Shown here: positions 9,600 to 20,367 of the stretch, one piece after another
Numbering within the stretch: the stretch's first letter is position 1
Layout of the letters: each line of letters begins with the position of its first letter
Source: Clostridium_AI sp002297865
GTDB lineage: Bacteria > Bacillota > Clostridia > Lachnospirales > Lachnospiraceae
NCBI GenBank assembly: GCA_937903005.1
Contig: CALFNR010000192.1
Span: forward strand, 1-46,742
Length of the DNA: 46,742 nt
Reading direction: 5' to 3'
Notes under the pieces: model-generated
Database searches by the model: none
What the model was told of the DNA's origin: nothing
The model's input: only the letters and a program-made list of their open reading frames with translations
Position numbers and translations under genes: made by a program

Positions 9600-12500
9600 T
9601 TAGTCATCCTCCTGTAACATACTGAATATCGTATCCAAATCATTCTGTTCCAGTTCAAACCCTTCTAGATTCACAGAACCAGCCTCGTTTTCCTCCCCCT
9701 CGGAGCAAATCTTAGCAAACATGACAACCTTACTCTGGTAAGTTTCCATAAAAAATGCTCGCAATGACTCGTCCATCCAGTTATCATCTATTGTAAATGA
9801 AAAATGAATCTGGTTCTTAACAACATACCCATTTATGCTTAATCGGTATGGCAGCATATTTTCATCTGCTATATTCTTACCGATTCCAATAAACATATCA
9901 TTCTCATTATCCATCTCTCCTAGATAATTAAAGGATATCTGCGGTTTGATTCTGCTAAGCTTCTCTTTTAACACACCATACCCAATTCCTCCATCAGGGA
10001 TACCCTGAAGCATCTCCTTCACTCCCTGTATATCCTGTTCCATATCCTCACTGCTCTCGATTCTGACTGGATACAAGGAGGTAAACCATCCAACGGTATT
10101 CACAATGGAAAGCTCCTTCTGAATCATATCCCTTCCGTGCCCTTCCATGAATACCGTAACTGCCTCCATTCCATATACCTCATACATAGTCGCACCCAAC
10201 GCTGCCAAAAACAGCTCTTGTGGTTTTGTGTCACTAGCTGCCTGTGCTTCGTACAAGATACATTCACTATCCTCTTCTGAGAAAATCATTTCTTCTGTCA
10301 CAAGGTTAAGTTCCATTTCCAGTTCCTCCAGCTCAGACTCTACGCTTTGCTCTGCTATCTGCTGCCAGTAATCTATCTGTGCCAGTACCTCATCTGACTT
10401 ACCGTAGCGTTCCAGCTCTTTTGCCCATTGGATAAAGGATGCCGTCTTCTCAGTTAGCCTGATGTCTCGCCCTTTCTTTAGTGCATCCAGTGCCTGATAA
10501 ATATCATGCGTCAGGATTCGCCATGATACACCATCTACTGCAAAATGATGAATCGCCAAGAACAGATAGTTGCCGTACTCTGTATGGAATAATGCACTCT
10601 TCACAATTGGTCCATGCTCTAAGTCAATACTCTCCTGAAGTCGGCTGCAGATGTTCTCTATCTGTTCATTCTGTTCGATAACCTGCTCTAGCACATGTTC
10701 TTCCAAATCATACAGCGGACTTTCTGTGCTGCTAAGAATCTCAACTCTTCCCTCTCTGTACACTAGCCTAAGCATATCATAATGACATGTTAAAGCATGA
10801 AGGATGGAGTCTACCATCTGTCTGGACGCATCCTCTACTGGAAGCAAAGCTGACTGGTTGAAATGTTCTGGTTTCGCAAACTTCCATTCTGCAAACTCAC
10901 GAAAAATTGGAGTTTCTGGCACAAGACCATTCACTTCCTCCTGACTGTATGCCTTTTCAATTCTACTCGCCACTTGTGCAATTGCAGCTGGTGTATAGTA
11001 ACGCATTATATCCTTGCTTGTCACACTGTAACCTGTACTTCTTAACTTGGAAATGATTCGGATTGCCTTAATGGAATCCCCACCAAGTTCATAGAAACTG
11101 TCGTAAGCACCTATTGGTGACTGTCCAAGGACTTCTTCAAACATTTCACATACTAGCTTCTCTAAATCCGTCTTCGGTGCTACATAAACTTCCTGTTCGG
11201 TATGTCTCTCTAACTTGGAAAGTGCTCTTTTATCAACCTTTCCACTGCTTGTAACAGGAATTACATCCACTTGTACAAGATAAGCTGGTACCATGTATTC
11301 TGGAATGTACTGACGCAGTTCATTTCGGATCTCCTCTGGCTCTATAGATCCGTCCTTGTTTAATACAACATAAGCGGCAATGGATGCATTCTGTTCTTCA
11401 TCGACTACGATAACAGCAGCATCTTTCACGTATTCCATCTTGCGAATAACCGCTTCAATCTCACCAAGTTCAATTCGAAATCCTCTAATCTTAACTTGCT
11501 CATCAATTCGTCCCATGTAAACTACATTTCCATCTGGAAGCCATCTTGCCAAATCACCGGTACGGTACAGTTTTCCTTCTCCAAAAGGATTCGGAATAAA
11601 TTTCTCTTTGGTCAGTTCTGGAAGATTTACGTAACCGTCTGCTAATGCATCTCCTGCGATACAGAGTTCACCTGGAACGCCAATTCCACATAACATCAAG
11701 CCATTAAGAATGTAGAGCTTCGTATTCGCAACTGGCTTGCCAATCGGAATAATGTCTGGAAGCTCCTTGGCATTACCTTCCCATCCTGTTGCAAGAACGG
11801 TATTTTCTGTTGGCCCATATGCATTGATATAACGCCCTTTTTGAAGAGCCTTAGAAGCCACCTCATAGCTAGAAGCAGAACCACCTGTTGTCAGAATACG
11901 TAATCCTTCCACTGGCATCTGCAGATAATACTGTGGTGGAAGTAAGGTAAGGCTAATTTCGTATTTCTTTACAAAGTTACAGAAACGCTCTTCCTCCTGA
12001 ATCACATCTTCTGGAACAATGACTAATGCTGCACCATGCAGTAATGCTAATGCCCATTCCCATACAGAAGCATCGAAGACATAGTTGGCAAACTGCAGTA
12101 CCCTGTCTTTTGGGGTTACCTCGTAGGTATCCTTAAGGTAACATCGAAGTGCTGCCAATCCTTTGTGCGGAATCATTACACCTTTTGGTGTTCCTGTCGT
12201 TCCTGATGTATAGATACAGTAAGCAAGGTCTTCTGGTTCATTTACAGGTACTTCTTTAGTAGAATCCCCAGTCCAGCAAGACTCATCTGCCAGGTCAATT
12301 ACGGTCATATCCATTTTATCTAAAAGCTCTGTTTCAAATTCTGTCCCATAAGTAAGGATAGCTTTTGGCTCGCAATCCTCCAATATGAACTGAATTCTCT
12401 TCTCAGGCCAGTCTGGTGCAACCGGTATATATGCTGCCCCTGCTCGTAATGTGGCAAAGATACCAAGGAACATCTCCACCCCTCTTCTTGCGTATACAAC

Positions 12501-15500
12501 AACCTTGTCATTACGCCCAATGCCAAGTTCTTTTAGCTGATTTTTTAGAACTCTTGTCTTTTCTTCCATCTCAGCATAAGTCAATGTCTTACCTTCGTAG
12601 GAAAGTGCCACACAATCAGGATACTTCACAACTTGTTCTTCCCATATATGAACAACTGTCTTATTCTTGTCGTAGGTCTTTCCAGTATCATTAAACTGGT
12701 CAATGAACTGCTTCTCTTTCTCCGTTGTCATCTCGATTCTGCCAATTAACTGTTCTGGCTCATCGACAACCTTCTGCACTACTTCTAAGAAATGCTGCCC
12801 CATCCAGTGAATGGTCTCTTCCTGGTAAAGGTCGGTATCATACTCAATCTCCAGATAATGTTCACCTAGCTTCGTACACACATTGAAACTAAGATCGAAC
12901 TTAGACACTGTGGTTTCACGGTCAAATGTTTTGCAAGTAATTCCTTCTAAGGAAAGAACCTGCTCCTCAAAGTTTTGCACTGCTAAAGATACATCAAATA
13001 ATGGATTTCTGGTAAAATCCCTTACTACATCAATCTGCTCAATGAGTTCTTCAAATGGATATTCCTGATTCTCATAGGCTTCCAGACATACCTTCTTCAC
13101 TTCTTGCAAAAAGTCCATAACTGGCTTCTCGGCTTTTGGATATGCTCTCATAACCAGTGTGTTAACAAACATTCCTAGCATGTGTTCCATATCTTCATGA
13201 CTTCTGGCACTAATTGGACTTCCTACAGCGATTTCCTCTTCCCTTCCATATCGGCTGAGAAGAACCATGAGGCTTCCCAGATATACCATGTACTCGGTAA
13301 ATCCATTCTGTCCACACAGCTTCTGAACCTTTTCATTTAATTGGTCTGCAATCTTCCAGCGAACCAATGCTCCTTGAAATCGTTGCACTGCTGGTCTCTT
13401 ATAATCGGTTGGCAGCTTTAGTGCTGGTACATGCTCTTTGAACTGTTCTATCCAGTATGCTCTTTCTTTCGACAAGTCTCTTGTAAGCATCCACTCACTG
13501 TAATCCTTATACTGCCTTATCTCAAATGCATCCTCTTCCCCATTGTAGGCTCTTGCAAGTTCTTTAAAGAACAATCCGATACTGACACCATCGGTAATAA
13601 TATGATGCATGTCTAACAGTAAAAGCATATATCCTTGTCGTTTCACAAGTTTTATACGAACTAGAGAACCTGATTTCAGGTCAAATGGTGCTACAAAGCT
13701 TTCCATAATCTCTTCATCCGATCGTTCATCGTGTTCTACATATTCGTAGTCTGGAGTACGTTCTTCGTAGATAACCTGTATCAGCTCATCTCCCCGCATT
13801 TCAAAACCTGTCCTCAGAATCTCATGCTTAAAAACCACTTCTTTATATGCCTCATAGAATCTTGTTGTGTCCAGTTCCCCCATCAGCTTATAATTCTGTG
13901 GAATATTATAAGTGACTCCATCTGGCGCCATTCTTGTAACTAGATAAATACGTTTCTGTGGGGAAGACATTGGGTAATATGTTTTCTTCACAGCGTAAGG
14001 AATCTTTTGATCCTTCTCACTATTAATGGAATGAATCAGTTTCGCCATCTCTTCCACTGTTGGCTTGGCAAATATCATTCTTAAAGAAACCCCACTACAT
14101 AATTCTCCGTTAATACGATTCACTAGTCTGGTTGCTCGCAAGGAGTGCCCACCTAATGCAAAGAAATCATCTTGCACACCAACACGTTCTACTCCTAGAA
14201 TCTCCTGGTACAGACTGCACAATGCCTCTTCCGTTTCATTTCGAGGAGGCAGATATGTATTTTCAGCCTTTACCGTTATCTCTGGAAGCATTCGTCTGTT
14301 TAGCTTACCGTTATTAGTAATAGGAATTTCATCAATCTGCATCATATATCCTGGAATCATGTAATCTGGAATGTATTCTTTCAGCCACTCTTTCAGTCTG
14401 GTAATTGAAATCTGCTGATCTGCTACATAATAACAGAACAATGCATTTTCATTGAAAGAATCTTTTCTGGCTATCACTGCACATTCCTTAATCGCTTCAT
14501 ACCTACGAACGGCTGTTTCCACTTCACCAAGCTCAATACGGAATCCTCGAATCTTTACCTGAGAATCTATTCTTCCAAGATATTCAATATCACCGTTGTA
14601 ATTCCAGTATGCAAGGTCTCCACTTCGGTACATGACCCCTTCTCCGTATGGATTCTCTACAAACTTCTGGGCTGTCAGTTCTGGAAGATTCAGATATCCC
14701 TTTGCCACTCCTTCGCCTGTGATGCACAATTCTCCAGGAATGCCAATTCCACATTGCTTATTCCCCTGTAAAATGTAGAGTTTCGCATTTCCTACTGGCT
14801 TTCCAATCGGAACACTCTCCATATGTTCATGGCAGTTGTAATAAGCAGAATAAATACTGGCTTCCGTTGGACCATAAATGTTTGCCAGCTTCATGCTGCT
14901 CTCAATCTTTCTAGCAACCTGATAGAATTCATCTACAATTCCCACTGTAAGCGCTTCCCCTGCTGCAATCACATGTTTTAGCCCTCGTATCTTTTGAAGC
15001 AGTGTCTCGTTATGGCTAATGCTTCCCAAAAAGGCTGATAGCATAGAAGGCACAAAATCAATTACGGTAACACCATATCGTTCAATTGCCTCAGCGATAG
15101 CTGCGGGGTCTTTCTCCACTTCTGGCTCTGGAATTACAAGGCTTGCTCCTGCATAACACCACCAGAACAGTTCGCTGGCAGACACATCGAATACATAGGT
15201 TGTTTTCTGCATAATTGCATCCTCTTTACCAAGTGGATACTCCTTCTGCATCCAGCTGATTAAATTCCATAATCCCTTATGCTGGTTTACAACTCCCTTA
15301 GGTTTTCCTGTTGTTCCAGACGTATAGATACAGTAAATAGGGTCTGTCCCTTTATTGATGATTCCGAGATTACTCGTTTCACCTTCCCACATACTGTTCT
15401 GTTCTAAATCAAGAACTGGCACATCCACATTTTCCAGTTCTTGTGACTGGTAGACCAGAATTGCTTTTGGTTTGCAATCATTTACAATATACTGAATACG

Positions 15501-18500
15501 CTCTTGTGGATAATCCACATTAACGGGAACATAAGCAGCTCCTGTTTTCAGTACTGCGAAGATTGCCAGCACCATTTCCATGCTTCGCTGGGCTAAGATT
15601 ACGACAAAGTCACCAGGTCCGATAAATTGGCTTTGGAGATTATATGCTAACCCATTTGCTTTCTCATTAAACTGTCTATAGGAAAGTATTCTGTCTTTGA
15701 ACAGAATTGCATTTCTATCTGGAGTCTTGGCAGCCATATCCTCTAATGCCTGAATGATTGTTCTTCCTTGCTGGCATGAGAATTCGCTACGATTGAACAA
15801 ACCATCTATCTTTTGCTTATCTTGGGCACTGCACATATCCACATTCTTTAGCAGGATGTCCGGATTATTCACAAATCTATTAATTAATCCAACATAATTC
15901 GTTAATATCAAGTCTACCTCACAGTTATGATAGCTGACTGGATTATAGAGCAGTTCAATGGTCAGTTCTCCTTCATAGACTCCAGCACGAACTGTGATAT
16001 CATAACTAGTTTCCTCATCTACAAAATCACGCTTATAGGTAAATGGCTGTTCTCCAGCATTTAAAGCATCTGGATAGTTTTCATATACCACCAGTGTTCG
16101 TAACATATCTGCTTCCAATCCTGCATCTTGCATCACATCTGGCAAGGAACAAGCTGAGTACTCTGAACTGGCATTGGATTGCTTCTGTATTTTCTGCATG
16201 ATAGAAAGCATGGATTCGTCGTTTGATAACTGAAGTCTTACAGGAACAGTATTTACAAACATACCAATAATTCGGTCGATATCTTCTAGTGGCACTTCAC
16301 GTCCAGAAACCATTTTGGCGAATAGTACGTCATCCACGTTATTATATTGTTTTAGGAGAATTCCCCAGGCTCCTTCCATCAGATTGCTCATGGTTAAATG
16401 GCAAGAAGCTAATACGGTATGAATCAGTGCTGTTCTCTCTTTATTAAATGTTGTACTTGCTGCTTTCTGTTTCAGATTTCTCTCTTCTGATATATTTGAT
16501 ATGGAATGAATTATGGAATTACCGTCGTACTCACTCAGAAGCTGCTTCCAATACTTTTTATCTGTCACATAATCTCTAGTCTGCAATAGTCTGCTGTAAT
16601 CTTTAAACTGCCCACACTTTTTTTCCTTCTGCCCTTTGCAAACATATTCTTTTCCTGCCCCGGTTAATAGTCTCTTATAATACTCCTGTAATTCACTCAT
16701 AAAGATACTGATTGACCATCCATCCATTGCAATATGGTGGAATGTCAGAATGAATTGATATTCTTTTTCTTCTCTCTGAATGCATGCAGCCCTGATTAAT
16801 GGACCTTTGTCCAGTTCAAATTTCAATAATCGGTTCTGCTCTAAAAATTCAGCTAGATGTTTTTCTTTTTCCTCATCTTTTAAATGCCTATAATCCATGT
16901 AGGTTATTGGCACATTTTTATCTTTGCATACTATCTGGTACGCACCACTCCACTCACTTTCGTAGATTGCTGAGTGTAATGAAGAATGGTTCTGCACTAA
17001 ATATGCAATGGCTTGTTTTAGAATCTCTCGTTCTAATTCTCCCTCTAATGTAAAACCAGCCTGAATCTGGTACGCTGTAGTTTCTGGATACCTATTACAA
17101 TGAAACAGAATTCCCTCTTGAAGTGGTGTTAGTGGAATGATTTCTTCAACATCTGGATACCGTTTCTGAATCAAACTAAGATCCCTGTCTTGTAAACCTT
17201 CCGCATCATAATCTGAAATGGTTTTATATTCTTCCTTTCTGCTCATGCATACAGTAACCACATCTTCTAGCGCTGACTGATACGCTCTTGCGAATTTTTG
17301 AATGGTTTCTGTTTCTACTGCATATTCATCATAAGAGATTACGAAACGTAATACTTTGCCAGACACTTCCCCATTCATTGTAATGATTCCTGGAAGACGG
17401 TTGCAGTCTGCAACGCTTAACCCATCCAGAATAGATGTTCCATCTACTACTCCAAGGTAATTAAAGAAAATATCGGCACCAAACAGAGTGCCTCCTCTAA
17501 GGATTCCGTATCCAACACCTCGATTCGGAACTGCTCTTAACATCTCTTTTGTATTCACAATCTGCGTTTCTATATCGTCATATGTCTGAAGAACTACTGG
17601 ATACATACTGGTAAACCAGCCGACTGTGCGATCAATAGTGATATCTTTTGCCAGCTTTTCACGTCCATGACCTTCCATTCCCACAGCAATACAGTGCTGC
17701 CCAGTAAGGTTACGCACTGCCTTTCCTAATGCGGCTAATAGCAGGTCATTCATTCCAGTATGATAAGTTCTCGCTGAGTTATGAAGCAGGTTCGCAGTCA
17801 TTTCTTCTGTAAAATAAATCTCCGTATTCTGATAACATCTTTCTGCCTTTTCATGAACGAAAGGTAGTCCTCCTTCTGCCAAGCGATTCTCTACATCTTT
17901 CCAGTAGGATTCCTCCCGTTTTAATGTATCACTTTCTGCATATTGCTTATTTGCTTGACTCCATTGTTTGAATGATGCAGTCTTGCTTATAAATGTAATA
18001 TTCTTGCTATGCTGCATCTGAGAAAGCCCTGTACTTAAATCATCCAACAAGATTCTCCACGATACACCATCCATAATCAGATGGTGCGCACATAGAAATA
18101 GATGGGATTTCTTTTCTCCCATAAAATAAATGGCTTTTAGTAATGGTCCTTTCTCTAAGTCAAAACTCTCATTACATGCATTTTTAAACTGTGTTACCTC
18201 TTCAAAATCATTTTCTAAGGAATTTATCTCAATACATTTCAGTTCTACTGGTTCACTCTCTGCAATGGAAAGTACCTCTAGCGTACCATTTCTGTAAACA
18301 CCTCTTAACATATCATGATGTTCATAGATTGTATTTAATACATCACAGATATCATCAGGGTCGGCATTAAGTTCCATCATAATGGACTGGTTATAATATT
18401 CCTCTTTTTTAAGGTGCCAGTTCTGGAACGTCTTAATGATTGGAGTCGCTTCTACTTTACCAAAAAATTCTCCTTGCTCATATTCCACTTTCTTTTTAAG

Positions 18501-20300
18501 AATTCCTGCTGCGATTTCTGCGATAGTTCCTTCTTCCATGATGCGAGCTAATCCGATTTCATATCCACTCTCACGAATCTTGGACATTACTCGGATTGCT
18601 TTAATGGAATCTCCACCTAAACTGATAAAATTGTCGCTAGTACTTACCCTGTTCTTTCCCAGCACCTCTCCAAACACTGTACATATCAGCTCTTCTTCCT
18701 CTGTTACGGGTTCTACATACACTTTCTGCTCAACCAGCTCAATCTGGTCAAGTGCTCTTCTATCCAGCTTTCCATTTGTTGTAACAGGAATCTCCTCGAT
18801 ACGCACCATGAATGATGGCAGCATGTAGACTGGAAGATGATTCTCCAATTCACTTCGTAGCTCTGATACAAGCCATTGGTAATCCGCCACATAAAATGCA
18901 GCAAGCATCTTGTCTCCATTCTGGTTCTCCTTAACAATGACTGCTACATCCTTTATTCCATTGATTCTTCGGAATGCATTTTCCACTTCCCCAAGTTCAA
19001 TTCGATAACCGCGAATTTTTACCTGCGAATCCATTCTTCCTAGATACTCTACCTTACCATCTGGCATCCATCTGGCAAGGTCGCCACTATGGTATAAGGT
19101 TCCTTCCCCAAAAGGATTAACTGTAAACTTCTCCTGTGTCAATTCTTCAAGATTCAGATACCCCTTTGCCACACCAGCTCCCGCAATACACAATTCTCCT
19201 GTCTCACCTATTCCGCACAACACCCCGTCCCTTATTATGTAGAGCTTCCCATTCCCGATCGGCTTTCCAATTGGCACTTTATCCATTCCCTCACTGCAAT
19301 AGCAATAGGAAGAATAAATACTGGCTTCTGTTGGCCCATAGATATTTACTAGAGACATACCTAACTGATTCTGCTTTGCAACCTCATAAAATTCATTTAC
19401 AACTTCTGTATATAATGCTTCACCCGCTGCCATTACATATCTAAGACTTCCTAGGCACTTTGCCAAATTGCCGTACTCCTTCGCTATCATAAGAAATGCG
19501 GATAGCATGGATGGTACGAAATCAATTACGGTAACGTGATCCTTCTCAATCACTTCTATCATACGACCTGGATCTTTCTCAACTCCTGGTTCTGCAATAG
19601 ATAATGTAGCCCCTGCCAGTACAAACCATAAGATTTCACTTGCCGATACATCAAATACAAAAGTTGTCTTCTGCAGAATAACATCATTCTTCCCTAGTGG
19701 AAATTCGCTTTGCATCCACTGTATCACATTCAAAAGTCCTTTATGATAATTCATAACTCCCTTTGGTCTTCCTGTTGTTCCTGAAGTGTAAATACAATAG
19801 ATAAGCTGATCATCCACACACTCCGTATCTGGAAGCTTTTCATATTTCTCATGAAAAGGGAATTTCTCCAGTGATACTGAATATACGGAACTTTCCAGTT
19901 TTGTACCGTATGTCAAAATCGCCTTCGGCTTACAATCTTCCAAAATGTAGTCTAATCGTTCTTTCTCATACATAGGGCTAAGTGGAACATAAACAGCCCC
20001 TGCTCGTAGCACTGCATAGATTGCTACAATCATCTCTACACTTCGTTCTGCATAGATTCCAACAAAGTCTCCCGGCTTTACCTCATTCTCGACTAAATGC
20101 CCAGCAAGTGCCTCTGCCATATCTGCGAAATCCTTATAGGAAACTCTCCTATCTCCATAGATAAGTGCTGTCTTTGCAGGCATCTGCTCCGCACGTTCTC
20201 TTAAGATACTGCTAAAAGAACATCCTGTGTAAGGATAAGATGCCTCTGTCGCATTAAATGGTTCTATTTCTTCCATATTTCTTTTATCTTTAAGTACCAT
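9600..20300 (-). CDS. NRPS1: initiating non-ribosomal peptide synthetase A-T-E / C-A-T / C-A-T-E
   Basis: Starts the peptide assembly line. Of three in-frame ATGs (20309, 20300, 20276), 20300 is preferred because AAAAGGAA lies about 9 nt upstream; it abuts the 20309 ATG. About 3566 aa. Domains by approximate residue: A1 with TSGTTGRPKG 180; T1 LGGDSIKA 566; E1 HHLIMDGVSWRIL 745; C1 opening IPLTPLQEGI (DCL type), HHIAMDG 1194; A2 TSGTTGKPKG 1666; T2 LGGHSLRA 2053; C2 opening YPMSSPQKRIY (LCL type), HHIITDG 2241; A3 TSGTTGTPKG 2703; T3 LGGDSIKA 3076; E2 HHFAVDGVSWRIL 3258. It begins with an adenylation domain and no starter C domain, so it loads residue 1. Pocket readings (inference): A1 D-V-S-D-M-A-I-I-Y and A2 D-V-S-D-I-A-I-I-Y (same unusual polar pocket, no code I recognise); A3 D-A-W-L-T-G-A-V-L (Leu/aromatic-like). 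The C-terminal E hands a D-residue to the DCL-type C1 of NRPS2. Confidence 0.96.
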   Translation of the reverse strand: MVLKDKRNMEEIEPFNATEASYPYTGCSFSSILRERAEQMPAKTALIYGDRRVSYKDFADMAEALAGHLVENEVKPGDFVGIYAERSVEMIVAIYAVLRAGAVYVPLSPMYEKERLDYILEDCKPKAILTYGTKLESSVYSVSLEKFPFHEKYEKLPDTECVDDQLIYCIYTSGTTGRPKGVMNYHKGLLNVIQWMQSEFPLGKNDVILQKTTFVFDVSASEILWFVLAGATLSIAEPGVEKDPGRMIEVIEKDHVTVIDFVPSMLSAFLMIAKEYGNLAKCLGSLRYVMAAGEALYTEVVNEFYEVAKQNQLGMSLVNIYGPTEASIYSSYCYCSEGMDKVPIGKPIGNGKLYIIRDGVLCGIGETGELCIAGAGVAKGYLNLEELTQEKFTVNPFGEGTLYHSGDLARWMPDGKVEYLGRMDSQVKIRGYRIELGEVENAFRRINGIKDVAVIVKENQNGDKMLAAFYVADYQWLVSELRSELENHLPVYMLPSFMVRIEEIPVTTNGKLDRRALDQIELVEQKVYVEPVTEEEELICTVFGEVLGKNRVSTSDNFISLGGDSIKAIRVMSKIRESGYEIGLARIMEEGTIAEIAAGILKKKVEYEQGEFFGKVEATPIIKTFQNWHLKKEEYYNQSIMMELNADPDDICDVLNTIYEHHDMLRGVYRNGTLEVLSIAESEPVELKCIEINSLENDFEEVTQFKNACNESFDLEKGPLLKAIYFMGEKKSHLFLCAHHLIMDGVSWRILLDDLSTGLSQMQHSKNITFISKTASFKQWSQANKQYAESDTLKREESYWKDVENRLAEGGLPFVHEKAERCYQNTEIYFTEEMTANLLHNSARTYHTGMNDLLLAALGKAVRNLTGQHCIAVGMEGHGREKLAKDITIDRTVGWFTSMYPVVLQTYDDIETQIVNTKEMLRAVPNRGVGYGILRGGTLFGADIFFNYLGVVDGTSILDGLSVADCNRLPGIITMNGEVSGKVLRFVISYDEYAVETETIQKFARAYQSALEDVVTVCMSRKEEYKTISDYDAEGLQDRDLSLIQKRYPDVEEIIPLTPLQEGILFHCNRYPETTAYQIQAGFTLEGELEREILKQAIAYLVQNHSSLHSAIYESEWSGAYQIVCKDKNVPITYMDYRHLKDEEKEKHLAEFLEQNRLLKFELDKGPLIRAACIQREEKEYQFILTFHHIAMDGWSISIFMSELQEYYKRLLTGAGKEYVCKGQKEKKCGQFKDYSRLLQTRDYVTDKKYWKQLLSEYDGNSIIHSISNISEERNLKQKAASTTFNKERTALIHTVLASCHLTMSNLMEGAWGILLKQYNNVDDVLFAKMVSGREVPLEDIDRIIGMFVNTVPVRLQLSNDESMLSIMQKIQKQSNASSEYSACSLPDVMQDAGLEADMLRTLVVYENYPDALNAGEQPFTYKRDFVDEETSYDITVRAGVYEGELTIELLYNPVSYHNCEVDLILTNYVGLINRFVNNPDILLKNVDMCSAQDKQKIDGLFNRSEFSCQQGRTIIQALEDMAAKTPDRNAILFKDRILSYRQFNEKANGLAYNLQSQFIGPGDFVVILAQRSMEMVLAIFAVLKTGAAYVPVNVDYPQERIQYIVNDCKPKAILVYQSQELENVDVPVLDLEQNSMWEGETSNLGIINKGTDPIYCIYTSGTTGKPKGVVNQHKGLWNLISWMQKEYPLGKEDAIMQKTTYVFDVSASELFWWCYAGASLVIPEPEVEKDPAAIAEAIERYGVTVIDFVPSMLSAFLGSISHNETLLQKIRGLKHVIAAGEALTVGIVDEFYQVARKIESSMKLANIYGPTEASIYSAYYNCHEHMESVPIGKPVGNAKLYILQGNKQCGIGIPGELCITGEGVAKGYLNLPELTAQKFVENPYGEGVMYRSGDLAYWNYNGDIEYLGRIDSQVKIRGFRIELGEVETAVRRYEAIKECAVIARKDSFNENALFCYYVADQQISITRLKEWLKEYIPDYMIPGYMMQIDEIPITNNGKLNRRMLPEITVKAENTYLPPRNETEEALCSLYQEILGVERVGVQDDFFALGGHSLRATRLVNRINGELCSGVSLRMIFAKPTVEEMAKLIHSINSEKDQKIPYAVKKTYYPMSSPQKRIYLVTRMAPDGVTYNIPQNYKLMGELDTTRFYEAYKEVVFKHEILRTGFEMRGDELIQVIYEERTPDYEYVEHDERSDEEIMESFVAPFDLKSGSLVRIKLVKRQGYMLLLLDMHHIITDGVSIGLFFKELARAYNGEEDAFEIRQYKDYSEWMLTRDLSKERAYWIEQFKEHVPALKLPTDYKRPAVQRFQGALVRWKIADQLNEKVQKLCGQNGFTEYMVYLGSLMVLLSRYGREEEIAVGSPISARSHEDMEHMLGMFVNTLVMRAYPKAEKPVMDFLQEVKKVCLEAYENQEYPFEELIEQIDVVRDFTRNPLFDVSLAVQNFEEQVLSLEGITCKTFDRETTVSKFDLSFNVCTKLGEHYLEIEYDTDLYQEETIHWMGQHFLEVVQKVVDEPEQLIGRIEMTTEKEKQFIDQFNDTGKTYDKNKTVVHIWEEQVVKYPDCVALSYEGKTLTYAEMEEKTRVLKNQLKELGIGRNDKVVVYARRGVEMFLGIFATLRAGAAYIPVAPDWPEKRIQFILEDCEPKAILTYGTEFETELLDKMDMTVIDLADESCWTGDSTKEVPVNEPEDLAYCIYTSGTTGTPKGVMIPHKGLAALRCYLKDTYEVTPKDRVLQFANYVFDASVWEWALALLHGAALVIVPEDVIQEEERFCNFVKKYEISLTLLPPQYYLQMPVEGLRILTTGGSASSYEVASKALQKGRYINAYGPTENTVLATGWEGNAKELPDIIPIGKPVANTKLYILNGLMLCGIGVPGELCIAGDALADGYVNLPELTKEKFIPNPFGEGKLYRTGDLARWLPDGNVVYMGRIDEQVKIRGFRIELGEIEAVIRKMEYVKDAAVIVVDEEQNASIAAYVVLNKDGSIEPEEIRNELRQYIPEYMVPAYLVQVDVIPVTSSGKVDKRALSKLERHTEQEVYVAPKTDLEKLVCEMFEEVLGQSPIGAYDSFYELGGDSIKAIRIISKLRSTGYSVTSKDIMRYYTPAAIAQVASRIEKAYSQEEVNGLVPETPIFREFAEWKFAKPEHFNQSALLPVEDASRQMVDSILHALTCHYDMLRLVYREGRVEILSSTESPLYDLEEHVLEQVIEQNEQIENICSRLQESIDLEHGPIVKSALFHTEYGNYLFLAIHHFAVDGVSWRILTHDIYQALDALKKGRDIRLTEKTASFIQWAKELERYGKSDEVLAQIDYWQQIAEQSVESELEELEMELNLVTEEMIFSEEDSECILYEAQAASDTKPQELFLAALGATMYEVYGMEAVTVFMEGHGRDMIQKELSIVNTVGWFTSLYPVRIESSEDMEQDIQGVKEMLQGIPDGGIGYGVLKEKLSRIKPQISFNYLGEMDNENDMFIGIGKNIADENMLPYRLSINGYVVKNQIHFSFTIDDNWMDESLRAFFMETYQSKVVMFAKICSEGEENEAGSVNLEGFELEQNDLDTIFSMLQEDD

Positions 20301-20329
20301 GAACGTCATTTCCTTTTCGTTTAATTAAT

Positions 20330-20367
20330 AAGAAGACCCCGCGATTATATTTACACGAGGCCTCCTT
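20330..20367 (-). terminator. Strong RNA hairpin between the transporter genes and NRPS1
   Basis: Arms 20354-20367 and 20330-20343 with a 10-nt loop. As minus-strand RNA all 14 pairs form, four of them G-U; on the plus strand those become A-C mismatches, so the structure is selected in the minus-strand transcript. It follows the PLDc_N stop and ends about 20 nt before the NRPS1 ribosome binding site. The downstream tract (CTTCTTATTAATTAAA) is only moderately U-rich. It could be a partial terminator, a processing or stabilising hairpin, or an attenuator that sets NRPS expression below transporter expression. Confidence 0.55.

Noticed and set aside
18436..18828. 130-codon plus-strand reading frame
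   Set aside because: Opposite the T1/A1 end of NRPS1, where the minus-strand domains are unambiguous.
9600..20300. CRISPR-like or tandem repeats suggested by recurring motifs
   Set aside because: The recurring stretches are homologous A, T, C and E domain motifs spaced by whole modules, not short direct repeats with spacers.
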